The notes under the pieces: generated by a model | The model's input: the letters and a program-made list of their open reading frames with translations, nothing else | The model's database searches: none | Told to the model about the DNA's origin: nothing | In this document: positions 18,149-27,710 of the stretch, one piece after another | How the letters are laid out: each line of letters opens with the position of its first letter | How positions within the stretch are numbered: the stretch's first letter is position 1 | Source of the DNA: Saprospiraceae bacterium | Lineage (GTDB): Bacteria > Bacteroidota > Bacteroidia > Chitinophagales > Saprospiraceae | Direction of reading: 5' to 3' | NCBI GenBank assembly: GCA_016714985.1 | Contig: JADKBS010000024.1 | Location: 62,001-126,000 of the forward strand | DNA length: 64,000 bases | Position numbers and translations under genes: made by a program

Positions 18149-21100
18149 ATGGAGAAAGCATTACTAAAAAGGATTTACTTAGCCCTTCCAGTCCTCGCTT
18201 TGTGGGCTTCTTGTAGCAAGCCCCAACAGTCCAGAGCCAGTGCTGAACAACTTTTTCACAACCTCCCCGCCTCAGAAACAGGCATTGACTTCGTCAACGA
18301 AGTAAAGGATGGCGAAGATTTCAACGTGCTCACCTACCGCAATTTCTACAATGGCGGGGGCGTCGCCATCGGCGATGTGAACAATGATGGACTGGCAGAC
18401 GTCTATTTCACCGCCAACCAACAGCCCAACAAACTCTATCTCAACAAGGGCAACTGGAAATTCGAGGACATCACCGAAAAAGCAGGCGTCGGCGGCACCA
18501 AATCCTGGAGCACGGGCGTGAGTATGGCCGACGTAAACGGCGACGGCTGGCTCGACATCTACATCTGCAATTCTGGTGACGTTGCTGGCGACAATAAAGA
18601 GAACGAGCTTTTCATCAATCAGTCCGGCAGTCCACAGTCCTTAACCCGCAGTTCGCAGTCAGGGAAGATGCTGGTTCCGACTTTTAAGGAACAAGCCAAA
18701 GAATATGGCCTTGCCGACCAAGGCTATTCTACCCACGCATCCTTTTTTGATTACGACACCGACGGCGACCTCGATTGCTACATTCTGAACAATTCCTATA
18801 AAAACCCAGAACGCATTGACCCCTTCAAAAGCACCCGACTACAAAAAGACTCCCTCGGCGGCGACAAGCTCATGCGCAACGACGGCAACCAATTTACGGA
18901 TATAACCGACGAAGCGGGCATCTACTCCAGCGCCATCGGCTTCGGTCTCGGTGTCTCCGTCAGCGATTTGAATGGCGACATGCTGCCCGATATTTATGTC
19001 AGCAATGACTTTTGGGAGCGTGACTACCTCTATTTGAACAACAATTCCGAAGCATCTCCAAAATCCGCAATCCGCAATCTGCAATCCGCAATATTCTCTG
19101 AGGAACTCACCTCCCGCATCCCCCTCTGCTCCGTTGCCAGCATGGGTGCCGACATTGCCGACCTCAACAACGACGGGCATTGTGACATCTTCACCACCGA
19201 CATGCTCGCCGCCGACAATTACCGCCTCAAGGCCATGACCGTCTTCGATCCCTACCACCTCGAAGACCTGAAATACCGAGCAGACTACCATTACCAAATC
19301 CTCCAAAACTGCCTGCAAATGAACGATGGCAACGCCAATTTCCAAGAAACCGCCCAGCTCTCCGGCGTTGCCGCCACCGACTGGAGCTGGGGCGCACTTT
19401 CCTTCGATTTCGACAATGATGGATGGAAGGACATCTTCGTCGCCAATGCCCTCTACAAGGAAATCATGTACCTCGATTTCACCAATTTCATCAACGACAA
19501 GGATGAGGTGAAAAAGGTCGTGACCGAAAAAGGCAAGTTCGACTGGCGGGACTTCGCCGAGTTTCTGCCGTCCAACCCGCTACCGAATTACGCCTTTTTG
19601 AACCAGCTTGGCACCCCAAAATCCGCAATCCGCAATCCGCAATCCGCAATCCCCAGTTTCAAAGACCAAGCCACCGCCCTCGGCCTCGGCGACCCCTCTT
19701 TCTCCAACGGCGCCGCCTACGGCGACCTTGACAACGACGGCGACCTCGACCTCGTGGTAAACAATGTGAACATGCCCTGCTTCATCTATCGCAACGATGC
19801 CAGCAGTAAACCCAATCACAACTACCTGAAAATCAAACTGATAGGCGAAGGTAAAAACACACTTGGCGTCGGAGCAAAAGTGAAAATCACCGCTGGCGGC
19901 ATGGAGCAGGTGCTGCAACACTTTCCGCAGCGGGGCTTTCAGAGCAGCATGGAGCCTGGCTTGCTTTTCGGCTTGGGTGCTTCGCAAACGGTGGACAAGC
20001 TCGAAATCACTTGGCCCGACAAGCGCATCCAAGTGCTGGAAAACCTACCAGCGAACCAGACACTAGTGCTGAAACAAACTGAAAGTCTTCAGTCCGATAG
20101 TCCGCAGTCGGGGGCTGCTGGCACGGCACAGACTGCGGACTGGAGACTGAAGACTGAAGGACTCAAAAACTCCCTTCACGTCGAGAACCGCTTCAACGAC
20201 TTCGACCATGAGCGGCTGCTGCCCCGTATGCTCTCTACCGAAAGTCCGAAAATCATCCGGGGCGACCTGAATGGTGATGGTCAAGAGGACTTTGTGCTCA
20301 CGGGCGCTGCGGGCGACCCCGACAAGCTGTTTTATCAAAAAAACGGCGGTTGGGAGCGCCAACCCGATTGGCAATCAAAGGAAGATATTGAGCGGGAAAC
20401 CACTTGTGGCGCTATCCTTGACGTGGACGGCGACGGCGACAACGACCTACTGCTCGGCACAGGTGGCAACGAGTTCCAGCGGGGTTTTGAATATTATTTG
20501 CTAAGGTTCTATGAAAACGACGGCAAAGGCAAACTCAAAGCCAACCACCTGCTGGCACCACCTGCGGGCGGTATGCTCTCCTGCATCGTGGCCGGGGACA
20601 TCGATGGCGACCAAGACCTCGACCTCTTCATCGGTGGTCGGGCGGTACCGGGCAATTACGGCTTGTTCCCACGCAGCTTTTTGCTCCGCAATGATGGGGG
20701 CGGAAAATGGTCAGATGTCTCTGAAAAGGAACTCGGCAACTGCGGCATGGTGACGGATGCCGCCTTTGCCGACACCGACAAGGACGGCGACCAAGACCTC
20801 ATCGTGGTGGGCGACTGGCTACCTGTCATGCACTTCCAGAACGAGCGGGGGCGCATGGTTTTTTCCAAAAAACAAACGCAAAAGCCCTTCTCCGGCTGGT
20901 GGACCAGTATCGAAGCCGCTGACCTCGACGGCGATGGCGACACGGATTTCGTGCTGGGCAACTGGGGGCTGAACACCAAGTTCAAGGCCACCAACGAGCA
21001 CCCGCTGACAATGTTCGTCAAGGATTTTGACCAAAACAAAAAAAGTGAATTCGTGCTGAACTGGTACCCCCCGCTGGATGACCACCCCTACCCTTTCGCT

Positions 21101-21613
21101 GGCAAACTCGACATGACGGCGCAGGTGCCTTCGCTGAAAAAAAAGGCCCTCAAGTTCGACGACTACGCCAAGTTGACCTACGAAACCATGTTCACCGAAG
21201 GCGAAAGAAAAGGCGCCGTGGCGCACAAAGCCAATTGGCTGCAAACCTCCGTCCTCTGGAACGACGGCACGGGTTTTAGGCTAGAGGCGCTGCCGTTGGA
21301 GGCGCAGGTCTCCCCCGTTTTCGGCATCGCCGTGGACGATTTCAATGTCGATGGCAAGCAAGACATTTGGCTCGGCGGCAATTTTTACGGGCTGAAACCG
21401 GAGGTCGGGCGGCACGACTCCAGCCGGGGCGTACTGTTGACTGGCGATGGGCAAGGCGGTTTTGTTTCTATAAAAAAATCAGAATCAGGCATTTACATCA
21501 ACGGCGAGGTACGGGATGCGGCGGTTTTTCCAACGCAAAATGGGAAAATGCTTTTGGTGGCAAGGAATGATGCGGAAGCGTTAATTTACAGCCTTAAAAA
21601 CAAGGTTCAATAA
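18149..21613 (+). CDS. FG-GAP repeat / ASPIC-UnbV (CRTAC1-like) lipoprotein
   Basis: This protein of about 1154 residues has a lipoprotein signal (LALWASC). Many FG-GAP/EF-like calcium loops follow, such as DVNNDGLADVYF, DVNGDGWLDIYI and DLDNDGDLDLVV. They predict one or two extracellular beta-propellers. An ASPIC/UnbV module lies in the middle (LGVGAKVKITAGG to DKLEITWPD). In Bacteroidota such proteins often follow SusCD genes and are thought to bind or present polysaccharide; the exact role is unknown. The start at 18149 (MEKALL) avoids the terminator at 18054-18089; 18137 is possible. Four segments encoded by heptamer-type repeats interrupt it in frame (18620, 19061, 19618 and 20083), all apparently in propeller loops. 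Confidence 0.85.
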   Translation: MEKALLKRIYLALPVLALWASCSKPQQSRASAEQLFHNLPASETGIDFVNEVKDGEDFNVLTYRNFYNGGGVAIGDVNNDGLADVYFTANQQPNKLYLNKGNWKFEDITEKAGVGGTKSWSTGVSMADVNGDGWLDIYICNSGDVAGDNKENELFINQSGSPQSLTRSSQSGKMLVPTFKEQAKEYGLADQGYSTHASFFDYDTDGDLDCYILNNSYKNPERIDPFKSTRLQKDSLGGDKLMRNDGNQFTDITDEAGIYSSAIGFGLGVSVSDLNGDMLPDIYVSNDFWERDYLYLNNNSEASPKSAIRNLQSAIFSEELTSRIPLCSVASMGADIADLNNDGHCDIFTTDMLAADNYRLKAMTVFDPYHLEDLKYRADYHYQILQNCLQMNDGNANFQETAQLSGVAATDWSWGALSFDFDNDGWKDIFVANALYKEIMYLDFTNFINDKDEVKKVVTEKGKFDWRDFAEFLPSNPLPNYAFLNQLGTPKSAIRNPQSAIPSFKDQATALGLGDPSFSNGAAYGDLDNDGDLDLVVNNVNMPCFIYRNDASSKPNHNYLKIKLIGEGKNTLGVGAKVKITAGGMEQVLQHFPQRGFQSSMEPGLLFGLGASQTVDKLEITWPDKRIQVLENLPANQTLVLKQTESLQSDSPQSGAAGTAQTADWRLKTEGLKNSLHVENRFNDFDHERLLPRMLSTESPKIIRGDLNGDGQEDFVLTGAAGDPDKLFYQKNGGWERQPDWQSKEDIERETTCGAILDVDGDGDNDLLLGTGGNEFQRGFEYYLLRFYENDGKGKLKANHLLAPPAGGMLSCIVAGDIDGDQDLDLFIGGRAVPGNYGLFPRSFLLRNDGGGKWSDVSEKELGNCGMVTDAAFADTDKDGDQDLIVVGDWLPVMHFQNERGRMVFSKKQTQKPFSGWWTSIEAADLDGDGDTDFVLGNWGLNTKFKATNEHPLTMFVKDFDQNKKSEFVLNWYPPLDDHPYPFAGKLDMTAQVPSLKKKALKFDDYAKLTYETMFTEGERKGAVAHKANWLQTSVLWNDGTGFRLEALPLEAQVSPVFGIAVDDFNVDGKQDIWLGGNFYGLKPEVGRHDSSRGVLLTGDGQGGFVSIKKSESGIYINGEVRDAAVFPTQNGKMLLVARNDAEALIYSLKNKVQ
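18620..18664. repeat. Heptamer repeat in the FG-GAP gene (copy 1)
   Basis: AGTCCGGC, AGTCCAC, AGTCCTT, AGTTCGC and AGTCAGG units are read as SGSPQSLTRSSQSG between two conserved FG-GAP segments. The units belong to the intergenic element family. Confidence 0.6.
19061..19092. repeat. Tandem heptamer AATCCGC in the FG-GAP gene (copy 2)
   Basis: Four copies of AATCCGC/AATCTGC in a row encode KSAIRNLQSAI. The stretch is out of character for the surrounding protein and recurs almost unchanged at 19618-19654. Confidence 0.65.
19618..19654. repeat. Tandem heptamer AATCCGC in the FG-GAP gene (copy 3)
   Basis: Four perfect copies of AATCCGC and a partial fifth encode KSAIRNPQSAI. It resembles the short tandemly repeated heptanucleotides described in cyanobacterial genomes. 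Confidence 0.7.
20083..20160. repeat. Palindromic heptamer element inserted in frame in the FG-GAP gene (copy 4)
   Basis: Left arm AGTCTTCAGTCCGATAGTCC and an inverted right arm ending GACTGAAGACTGAAGG flank the core GGGGGCTGCTGGCACGG. This is the same element, including the core, as the intergenic one at 30111-30207. It encodes the low-complexity stretch around SDSPQSGAAGTAQTADW just after the ASPIC/UnbV module. Confidence 0.75.
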
Positions 21614-21624
21614 AAACGCTTATC

Positions 21625-22772
21625 ATGAAAACACCTTTCATCACAGTTCTTTATTTGTTAGTACAGGCTACAACGCTTCTAGCACAGGGGGCCTCCGACT
21701 TCATCCTCACAAAATCAGGCGAGCAGCTAGCAGGTGAAGTTTTTCAACCCATCAACCCGTTGCGGGAAGTGCATTTCAAACCAATCGGCAGCGACAAGTT
21801 CCAAACCTATTCGGCGGGGGAATTGCGGGGCTACCAATTCAAGCAGCATTTTTTTACCGCCTGCGACATCCCAGCGGAGGGCGGCAGCGTCTTTTTGCTC
21901 ACCTTGGTCAACGGAACCGCCAACCTGTACGGTCTGCCTAACAAGAACACTTATTATGTTGAAAAAAATGGCACTTTCCACCGCTTGGAACGAAAAGACC
22001 GCATGATTGAAGATAAGCTGATGGAAGACCACCGTTATGCAGGGATTTTAAAATCGCTTTTTGCCGACTGCGCTTTGCCCGACAAAATATATGAGCAGAT
22101 GAAATTCTCGCCAAAAAGCCTAATAGATGCTACTCAGCGCTACAATACTTGCCGAGATCCAAATTTAAATTACGCTGAAAAACGGAAAAAGGCGGCACTC
22201 CCAGTCAGTTTCGGAGTAGGCGGCGGTGTTTCGTCCTCCAAAGCCTACCACGCCAACTCATTCAATCCCTACTCAAAAACCTCGGATACACTAATAGTTA
22301 TCATTTCGTGGTTGAAGCGCTTTTCGGTCTTCCGGTTGCCCCATCCTTTTTCGTAAGGCCAGGTTTAGGACTTAACAAAAAATATGGTGGGTTCTATGAT
22401 TCCTACAGCTTGGAAAAAGTTTATAACACAATAGACATTACGTATCTTCAGTTCCCAATAAAGGCCAGTTATATCTTGCCCAGTAAAACCATTTCTCCCT
22501 ATCTGTCAATCGGACTTATTGGTTCACTGCCTTTGAAAAAATCAGAGCAAATAAAAATCGTTCGCAATTCAACAGGGCATATCGATTCGGTTGAGGAAGT
22601 AAAACTGGAGCACCCAATCGAAGTAGGCGGCATAGGCGAAGTAGGCATTCAATGGAACCGAAAGGGAAAACTAAGACCATTCCTCGAATACCAGTTTGAA
22701 AAAACCAGGCTGTTTCAAGCTGGAAGGTGGTCTTATAATACCCACAAAGTTGCAATAGGTATCCGTTTTTAA
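21625..22772 (+). CDS. Uncharacterised outer-membrane-type protein, frameshifted (paralogue of next gene)
   Basis: No named family is recognised. The protein has a signal peptide (about residues 1-20) and an N-terminal region beginning DFILTKSGEQLAGEV, with a VFLLTLVNGTANLY segment and a conserved YNTCRDP. The C-terminal half looks like a beta-barrel (alternating strands, ending HKVAIGIRF with a terminal Phe). The frame breaks near 22285-22307: the first part runs into stop after a non-homologous tail, and the second resumes in another frame as SYHFVVEALFGLPVAP. The next gene is a full-length paralogue with the same order of segments, which supports this as one gene. The change may be an indel error or a real mutation. 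Confidence 0.6.
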
Positions 22773-22879
22773 TCATGAAATTGAAGCTGAACCCAACACT
22801 GCTGGGGCTTGTTTCGCCCAGCATCATGTGGAGTGAAAATAACGTGTTTAGGTTTTTGCATGAACTTCAAACTTATACT

Positions 22880-23956
22880 ATGTCAATAAATTTTCTTCTT
22901 GTACCAATATTGATTTTCTGTGCTTTAACAATTTTACCGGCACAAACAGTTATGGACTATATTGTCACAAAGGATGGTGATACCCTGTATGGCGAAATCC
23001 ATCGCTCAGTCAATTTGCAGCATCGAGTAGATTTTAGGACATCCGATAAAAGCAATTTCAAAGCATACAAAGCCGAGGATATAAAGGCTTATCAAATAGG
23101 GAGCGACCTCTATAAGTCTTTTGAGTTGCGCTTGAAGGAGGGCGGGAAAGAAAGTACGTTTTTGCTCCAATTAGTAAGTGGCGCTATAAATCTTTATGCG
23201 TACAGTGATGTGGTTTTTTATGCTGAAAAGAACGGCGACTTACACATTTTGGAAAAAAAAGACCGAATAATGGATGGAAAGATACTTGACGACAGGAGGT
23301 TCACAGGTGTCCTGAAAGTGTTTTTCCAAGATTGCGGCGAATGGGAAGAAAGATTAAGCAAGGTAAAATTTAAGGAGAAGGATTTGTCCGAGCTCGTCTG
23401 GTCTTACAATGAATGCAAAGACCCACTTTTAAAGAGAAATTACGAGGTTAGGGAATCGGCAAAATTGTCAATCAGTCCAAGAATAGCAGCCGGAATATCA
23501 TACAATCGTCCTAAAGCCAAAGAAAGTCCATATCAAAAATATTCAGGGTTTTCTCCCGGTTATTGTTTGGTGTTTGGCGCTTCGATAAAGCCGTCTCAAT
23601 TTTCAAATTTCCTCTTACAACCAGCTGTGCATTTTACCAAAAAAAAAGGCAATGCTAGCGGCATATACTCATTTGGTGATTATGAGGCGCTGTTTATTCA
23701 GCCGCTTGTCAAAATGACTTATTCTTTTCCGCTTAAATTAATAACACTGGATTTTTCGGCAGGAGGAGTTTACTCCATAGGGGTTGATAGGCAAGGCAGT
23801 TTCGCAGCCATTAGTAGAAATGACAGAAATATTGGACTACTAGCGGGTGGTGGACTGCGCCTAAATGCTTTTGAAACATTTCAGCCCTTAATGGAATACC
23901 AAATTGAGGGCGACCAATTCCTAAGCCATAAAATAATTTTGGGTGTGGAATTCTGA
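22880..23956 (+). CDS. Uncharacterised secreted protein, probable outer-membrane barrel
   Basis: The 358-residue protein is an intact paralogue of the preceding frameshifted gene. The ATG at 22880 (MSINFLLVPILIFCALTILP) is chosen because it gives a clear signal peptide; a longer frame overlaps the previous gene. The N-terminal segment DYIVTKDGDTLYGEI, the middle STFLLQLVSGAINLY and the YNECKDP motif match the paralogue. The C-terminal half has alternating hydrophobic strands and ends KIILGVEF, an outer-membrane barrel-like ending. Both genes follow the FG-GAP gene closely. The function is unknown. Base composition here is visibly more AT-rich than in the flanking genes, which may mean recent acquisition. 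Confidence 0.7.
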   Translation: MSINFLLVPILIFCALTILPAQTVMDYIVTKDGDTLYGEIHRSVNLQHRVDFRTSDKSNFKAYKAEDIKAYQIGSDLYKSFELRLKEGGKESTFLLQLVSGAINLYAYSDVVFYAEKNGDLHILEKKDRIMDGKILDDRRFTGVLKVFFQDCGEWEERLSKVKFKEKDLSELVWSYNECKDPLLKRNYEVRESAKLSISPRIAAGISYNRPKAKESPYQKYSGFSPGYCLVFGASIKPSQFSNFLLQPAVHFTKKKGNASGIYSFGDYEALFIQPLVKMTYSFPLKLITLDFSAGGVYSIGVDRQGSFAAISRNDRNIGLLAGGGLRLNAFETFQPLMEYQIEGDQFLSHKIILGVEF

Positions 23957-24151
23957 CAATTTGATAGCGCTATGAAAAAAACTGTTTCCTATTTTCAATT
24001 CTGTCCGTGCTAACAATTTGCGCTTGCCCAGACAGAAAATCTATTTTCGAGTCACTATCCGCCTCCTAAACACACAACTTTATCGCCATTCGTATTGCAA
24101 TAATTTACAAAACGTTCTGCAACAAAACAAACAATTGCAGTAATCAATAAA

Positions 24152-25657
24152 ATGAGGCATTTTAAGACAATAACATTCTTCGGGCTGCTGCTTTCAAGTT
24201 GCTCCAACAGCGAGCAACAACCCGAAGTGCTTTTTGCGACCCGCTGCGGTAGCTGCCACCTGGCCCCCGACCCCGCCGCCTTGCCGAAGGCAATTTGGCG
24301 GGATAAAGTCCTGCCCGAAATGGCCGCCCGAATGGGCATCGTCGAGAATGGCTACGACCCGTTGAAAAAGCTGCCGTGGACGGAAAAAGCCTTGATAGCA
24401 CAGTCTAATACCTACCCGACCAAGCCCCAGCTTTCAACGGAAAATTGGTTAAAAATCAAAGATTACATCCTCTCGTTGGCACCTGACTCGCTCCAAAATG
24501 CTGTACCGCCGAGGCTCGACCCGCTAACGCTTTTCAAATCAGAAGCTGTGAAAATGGATGAAAATCCAGGCTCGTTCATCACGCTGCTTGCCTATCAAAA
24601 GGCGCAGCGGCAGTTCATCGTCGGCAATGTTTCGGGCGAATTGATGGCTTGGCAGCCGGGTATTGCTGCGCAACAATTGGGCAAGGAAAGCAGCCCCATC
24701 GTGGCGTTTGCTGAGCGGAAAGGGAGGACTTACCTTACCGAAATCGGCGAAATGCCGCCCACGGAGCAGGTAAACGGCAAGCTGACCGTACTTGAAAACG
24801 GGCGGCCAGTGCTGGTAAACAGAGCGCTGCACCGCCCCGTCCACTCGCTGGTCGAAGACCTAGACGGCGACGGCAAGGCGGAGGTCGTGGTGAGCGAATA
24901 CGGCAACCACACTGGCCGGCTGACGCTGCTGTGGGAAACGGCTGACCGCAAGTTCGAGCGGCGCACCTTGCTGGCGCAGCCCGGTGCCATCCGCACAATT
25001 GCGCACGACATGAACGGTGACAGCAAGCTGGATTTGGTAACGCTGTTTGCGCAGGGCGACGAGGGCGTGTCTGTTTTTTACCAAAAAGAAAACCTGCAAT
25101 TCGAGGCGGAGCGGGTGCTGCGGTTCAGCCCCGTGTACGGCTCCAGTTGGATGGAACTCGTTGATTATGAGGGAGATGGCGACATGGACATCGTGACGGT
25201 GCAGGGCGACAATGCCGATTATTCGTTCGTGAGCAAGCCCTACCACGGGCTGCGGATTTTTACCAATGATGGACGAAACCATTTTACCGAAAGCTATTTC
25301 AGGCCGATTTACGGGGCCACGAGGCTGGTCGCCGAGGACTTCGACCAAGACGGCGATATGGATTTTGCGGTCGCTGCCTACTTCCCCGATTTTGCGAAGC
25401 AGCCCGAAGCCAGCTTTGTTTACCTCGAAAACCGCAACACAGCGGGCTTCGAGTTTGCTACGCAAAGCTTTCCCCAAGCGGTGGACGGGCGCTGGCTCGT
25501 GATGGAAGCGGGCGATTGCGACGGCGACGGCGACACCGACCTACTGCTCGGCTCCTTCGTCCACTCCCCTGCCCCGACGCCGGGCAAGCTGCTGCAAACC
25601 TGGCGCAGCAACGGTGTGGACATGATGCTGTTAAAAAATCAATTAAAATCGAATTAA
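24152..25657 (+). CDS. FG-GAP propeller lipoprotein with N-terminal c-type haem motif
   Basis: The protein has 501 residues and a lipoprotein signal ending LLSSC. A single CxxCH haem-binding motif (CGSCH) appears about residue 33, followed by a short cytochrome-like helical region (LPKAIWRDKVLPEMAARMG; WLKIKDYILSLAP). The remainder is a propeller with FG-GAP loops such as DLDGDGKAEVVV, DYEGDGDMDIVT and DFDQDGDMDFAV. A homologue with the same layout lies at the right edge of the window (62606-64000). The arrangement suggests an extracellular electron-transfer or redox-linked binding protein, but no function is established. The 195-bp gap upstream holds only a possible remnant of a small lipoprotein signal. 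Confidence 0.8.
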   Translation: MRHFKTITFFGLLLSSCSNSEQQPEVLFATRCGSCHLAPDPAALPKAIWRDKVLPEMAARMGIVENGYDPLKKLPWTEKALIAQSNTYPTKPQLSTENWLKIKDYILSLAPDSLQNAVPPRLDPLTLFKSEAVKMDENPGSFITLLAYQKAQRQFIVGNVSGELMAWQPGIAAQQLGKESSPIVAFAERKGRTYLTEIGEMPPTEQVNGKLTVLENGRPVLVNRALHRPVHSLVEDLDGDGKAEVVVSEYGNHTGRLTLLWETADRKFERRTLLAQPGAIRTIAHDMNGDSKLDLVTLFAQGDEGVSVFYQKENLQFEAERVLRFSPVYGSSWMELVDYEGDGDMDIVTVQGDNADYSFVSKPYHGLRIFTNDGRNHFTESYFRPIYGATRLVAEDFDQDGDMDFAVAAYFPDFAKQPEASFVYLENRNTAGFEFATQSFPQAVDGRWLVMEAGDCDGDGDTDLLLGSFVHSPAPTPGKLLQTWRSNGVDMMLLKNQLKSN

Positions 25658-25680
25658 CAAATTGCAAATCAACAATTTAG

Positions 25681-26901
25681 ATGAATAAAATCTGTTACGC
25701 AATCGTTTGTTTTTTATTGGTAAATACGCTCCAAGCCCAGTGGATTGAGCTGCCCAGTTTCACCGTCGAGCCACTTACCTCCGTGGACTTCAAGGACGAG
25801 AGCACGGGCCTCGTCTGCGGCCACAACCAAATCTGGCGCACCACCAACGGCGGCGACAACTGGTCGGCGGTCTTCACCGGAAACGACGCCATCAGCCTCG
25901 AAGAAGTGCGCTGGGCCAGCAACCAAGTGGCCGTGGCCGTGGGGCTGGGCCAAGATGGCAGCAAGGGCCTGATTCTCCGCTCGACCGACGGTGGTCAGTC
26001 GTGGACGCAGGTGAGCAATACCATCGCCTCCATCTTCACCGACGTGTATTTCGTGAACGAAAACACAGGCTACCTCTGTGGCGGCAACACCCGCATTTTG
26101 AAGACGACCAACGGCGGTGCTTCTTGGACTTCGCAGTTCAATGACAATGATTCCGACTTGTTTTCTATCCATTTCATTAGTGAAAACGAGGGCTACGCAG
26201 CGGGCGGCGTGGGCGGCACGGGTCGGCTGCTGCGCACCACCAACGGCGGCACCACTTGGTCGGACGTGAGCTTGCCAGCGCCGTTCCTCCTTCAGTCCGT
26301 TTTCTTTGCTTCGCAAAACGTGGGCTACGTGGCGGGCGTGGCGGGTGAAATGCGCAAGACCGTGAACGGCGGCACTGACTGGACGGAACTCAGCACCGCC
26401 AACACGAGCAATATCCTCGACCTCTATTTTTTCGACCATACATTCGGCTTCCTCGTGGGCGGCACACTGACCGTCACCTCCCTGCAAAAGACCGTGAACG
26501 GCGGCGGCTTCTGGGGCAACGATGCCCCCAACGCCGGAGCGGGACTGTTCTCCATTGACTTCGCTGGAACGACGGGCTATGCCGTGGGCGTGAACGGCAC
26601 GGTGGTAAAAACGGTGGTGACGGTGGGTACGGATGAGGTGGAAGATGCAATGGTGGTGCGGGTTTTCCCGAATCCGACAAGTGGCTTGGTGCGGGTGGAA
26701 GCAGCGGAACAGCCCATCCGTTTTGTCGAGGTTTTTGGGGCAAATGGCCAAGTGCTGCAACGGAAACAGGCTGGAAGCACGGCGGTGGAGTTTGATATGT
26801 CGGCGCTGCCAGCAGGGGTGTATTTTTTGAAAATCGCCTTTGAAAACGGCGTGGTGATGCGGAAAATCGGGAAGGGCTCAACGGTGCGAGTGGTCAGGTA
26901 G
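25681..26901 (+). CDS. YCF48/BNR-like beta-propeller with T9SS type A sorting domain
   Basis: The 406-residue protein has a signal peptide (ending LQAQ). Six or seven repeats follow, built around TTNGGxxW and STDGGQSW motifs, as in YCF48-like and sialidase-type propellers. The last 80 residues, from VRVFPNPTSGLVRVE to LPAGVYFLKI, are a type A C-terminal domain for type IX secretion. It is therefore predicted to be exported and attached to the cell surface. No catalytic residues can be assigned. Its end overlaps the convergent toxin gene by a few bases. Confidence 0.85.
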   Translation: MNKICYAIVCFLLVNTLQAQWIELPSFTVEPLTSVDFKDESTGLVCGHNQIWRTTNGGDNWSAVFTGNDAISLEEVRWASNQVAVAVGLGQDGSKGLILRSTDGGQSWTQVSNTIASIFTDVYFVNENTGYLCGGNTRILKTTNGGASWTSQFNDNDSDLFSIHFISENEGYAAGGVGGTGRLLRTTNGGTTWSDVSLPAPFLLQSVFFASQNVGYVAGVAGEMRKTVNGGTDWTELSTANTSNILDLYFFDHTFGFLVGGTLTVTSLQKTVNGGGFWGNDAPNAGAGLFSIDFAGTTGYAVGVNGTVVKTVVTVGTDEVEDAMVVRVFPNPTSGLVRVEAAEQPIRFVEVFGANGQVLQRKQAGSTAVEFDMSALPAGVYFLKIAFENGVVMRKIGKGSTVRVVR

Positions 26902-27370
26902 CGGATTTGAAAATCTGGAAATCGGCCACGGACTGAACGAGCTGGATACCCTCTCCCCGGCAAGCGGCGCTGAAATCGGGGTCGAAACTGGCAAGGGCAG
27001 GCACGCCGTGATGCTTGCAAGCTGCGAGAATCAAGGCGTCATTAGGCAAGAGGTTGTAGTTTGACATGAACTGGATGGTGAGCGGGAGCATGGCGGGGCT
27101 GTCGGTCAGATAAACAAATAAAGATAGGAAGGGCTGCGGGTCAACGGCACTCAAAACACCGGAGATGGCACCGATTTCTTTTAAAGTACGAGGAGATTTT
27201 TGCCCAAGTATTCCCAAGTGATAAAAAAGATATTCACTAACCACAGTTTGGTTAATGTAAAGCTGGGTGGAAGGCTCATTGCGCAGAACATCCAAGAGGT
27301 CAGCCCGAGAATTTTTGAGATACTCTACCAAGAGAGAGCTGTCAACAAAAATGCTATTGTTCATAGACAT
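26894..27370 (-). CDS. PIN-domain ribonuclease toxin (VapC-like)
   Basis: The 158-residue protein has the PIN-domain acidic residues: Asp in IFVDSSLLVEYL near the start, then Glu in NQTVVSEYLF and Asp in LLPNDALILAACKHHG and LASFDPDF. PIN toxins cleave RNA, often tRNA or rRNA. The gene overlaps the end of the antitoxin gene by 17 bp, as is usual in toxin/antitoxin operons. A start at 27364 (MNNSIFVDSS) is equally possible. Its end overlaps the convergent propeller gene. Confidence 0.82.
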   Translation of the reverse strand: MSMNNSIFVDSSLLVEYLKNSRADLLDVLRNEPSTQLYINQTVVSEYLFYHLGILGQKSPRTLKEIGAISGVLSAVDPQPFLSLFVYLTDSPAMLPLTIQFMSNYNLLPNDALILAACKHHGVPALASFDPDFSAACRGEGIQLVQSVADFQIFKSAT

Positions 27371-27626
27371 CGTATTTAGTCATTGGGAAATGAGGTTCGG
27401 GGGCAATGCCTCGATATTGCCGCAAAACACGCAGCCGTTCGGGCACATTTTCCTCCTCCGGCTCGGCAGGTTTTGAGGCTGTCGGAGCATCCTGCTGTTT
27501 CGCTTTGCCATTGGGCGCAGCCTGGTTGTTCTGCACAAAAAGCAGGTAATCAATGAATTGGCGCAGCTCCTGAAGGTACTTGGGCTGCAATTGCTGGATT
27601 AGGTTTTCAACTTCGATGGTTGCCAT
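27354..27626 (-). CDS. Antitoxin partner of the PIN-domain toxin
   Basis: The protein has about 90 residues; the ATG at 27626 (MATIEVENL) is chosen over an upstream TTG. The first 35 residues (LIQQLQPKYLQELRQFIDYL) resemble the DUF2281-type antitoxin head. They are followed by a charged, flexible Pro/Glu-rich stretch and a C-terminal tail that would wrap the toxin. The assignment rests on size, position directly before the toxin and overlap; DNA binding is likely but not shown. Confidence 0.7.
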   Translation of the reverse strand: MATIEVENLIQQLQPKYLQELRQFIDYLLFVQNNQAAPNGKAKQQDAPTASKPAEPEEENVPERLRVLRQYRGIAPEPHFPMTKYDVYEQ

Positions 27627-27710
27627 GACGGTCAATTTTTTTTACAAACTTACAAATTTTTGAGCAGCGCAAAAACTGCCAAAACCTTGGTACGCTTGAT
27701 TTTTTTTAAC

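Noticed and set aside
23963..24053. Possible tiny lipoprotein (FLFSILSVLTICACPDRK in one frame)
   Set aside because: There is no in-frame start codon, and an upstream ATG is in another frame; at most it is a remnant.
26894..26901. Overlap between the propeller and toxin genes as a sign of mis-called ends
   Set aside because: Both C-terminal ends fit their families, so an 8-bp convergent overlap is acceptable.
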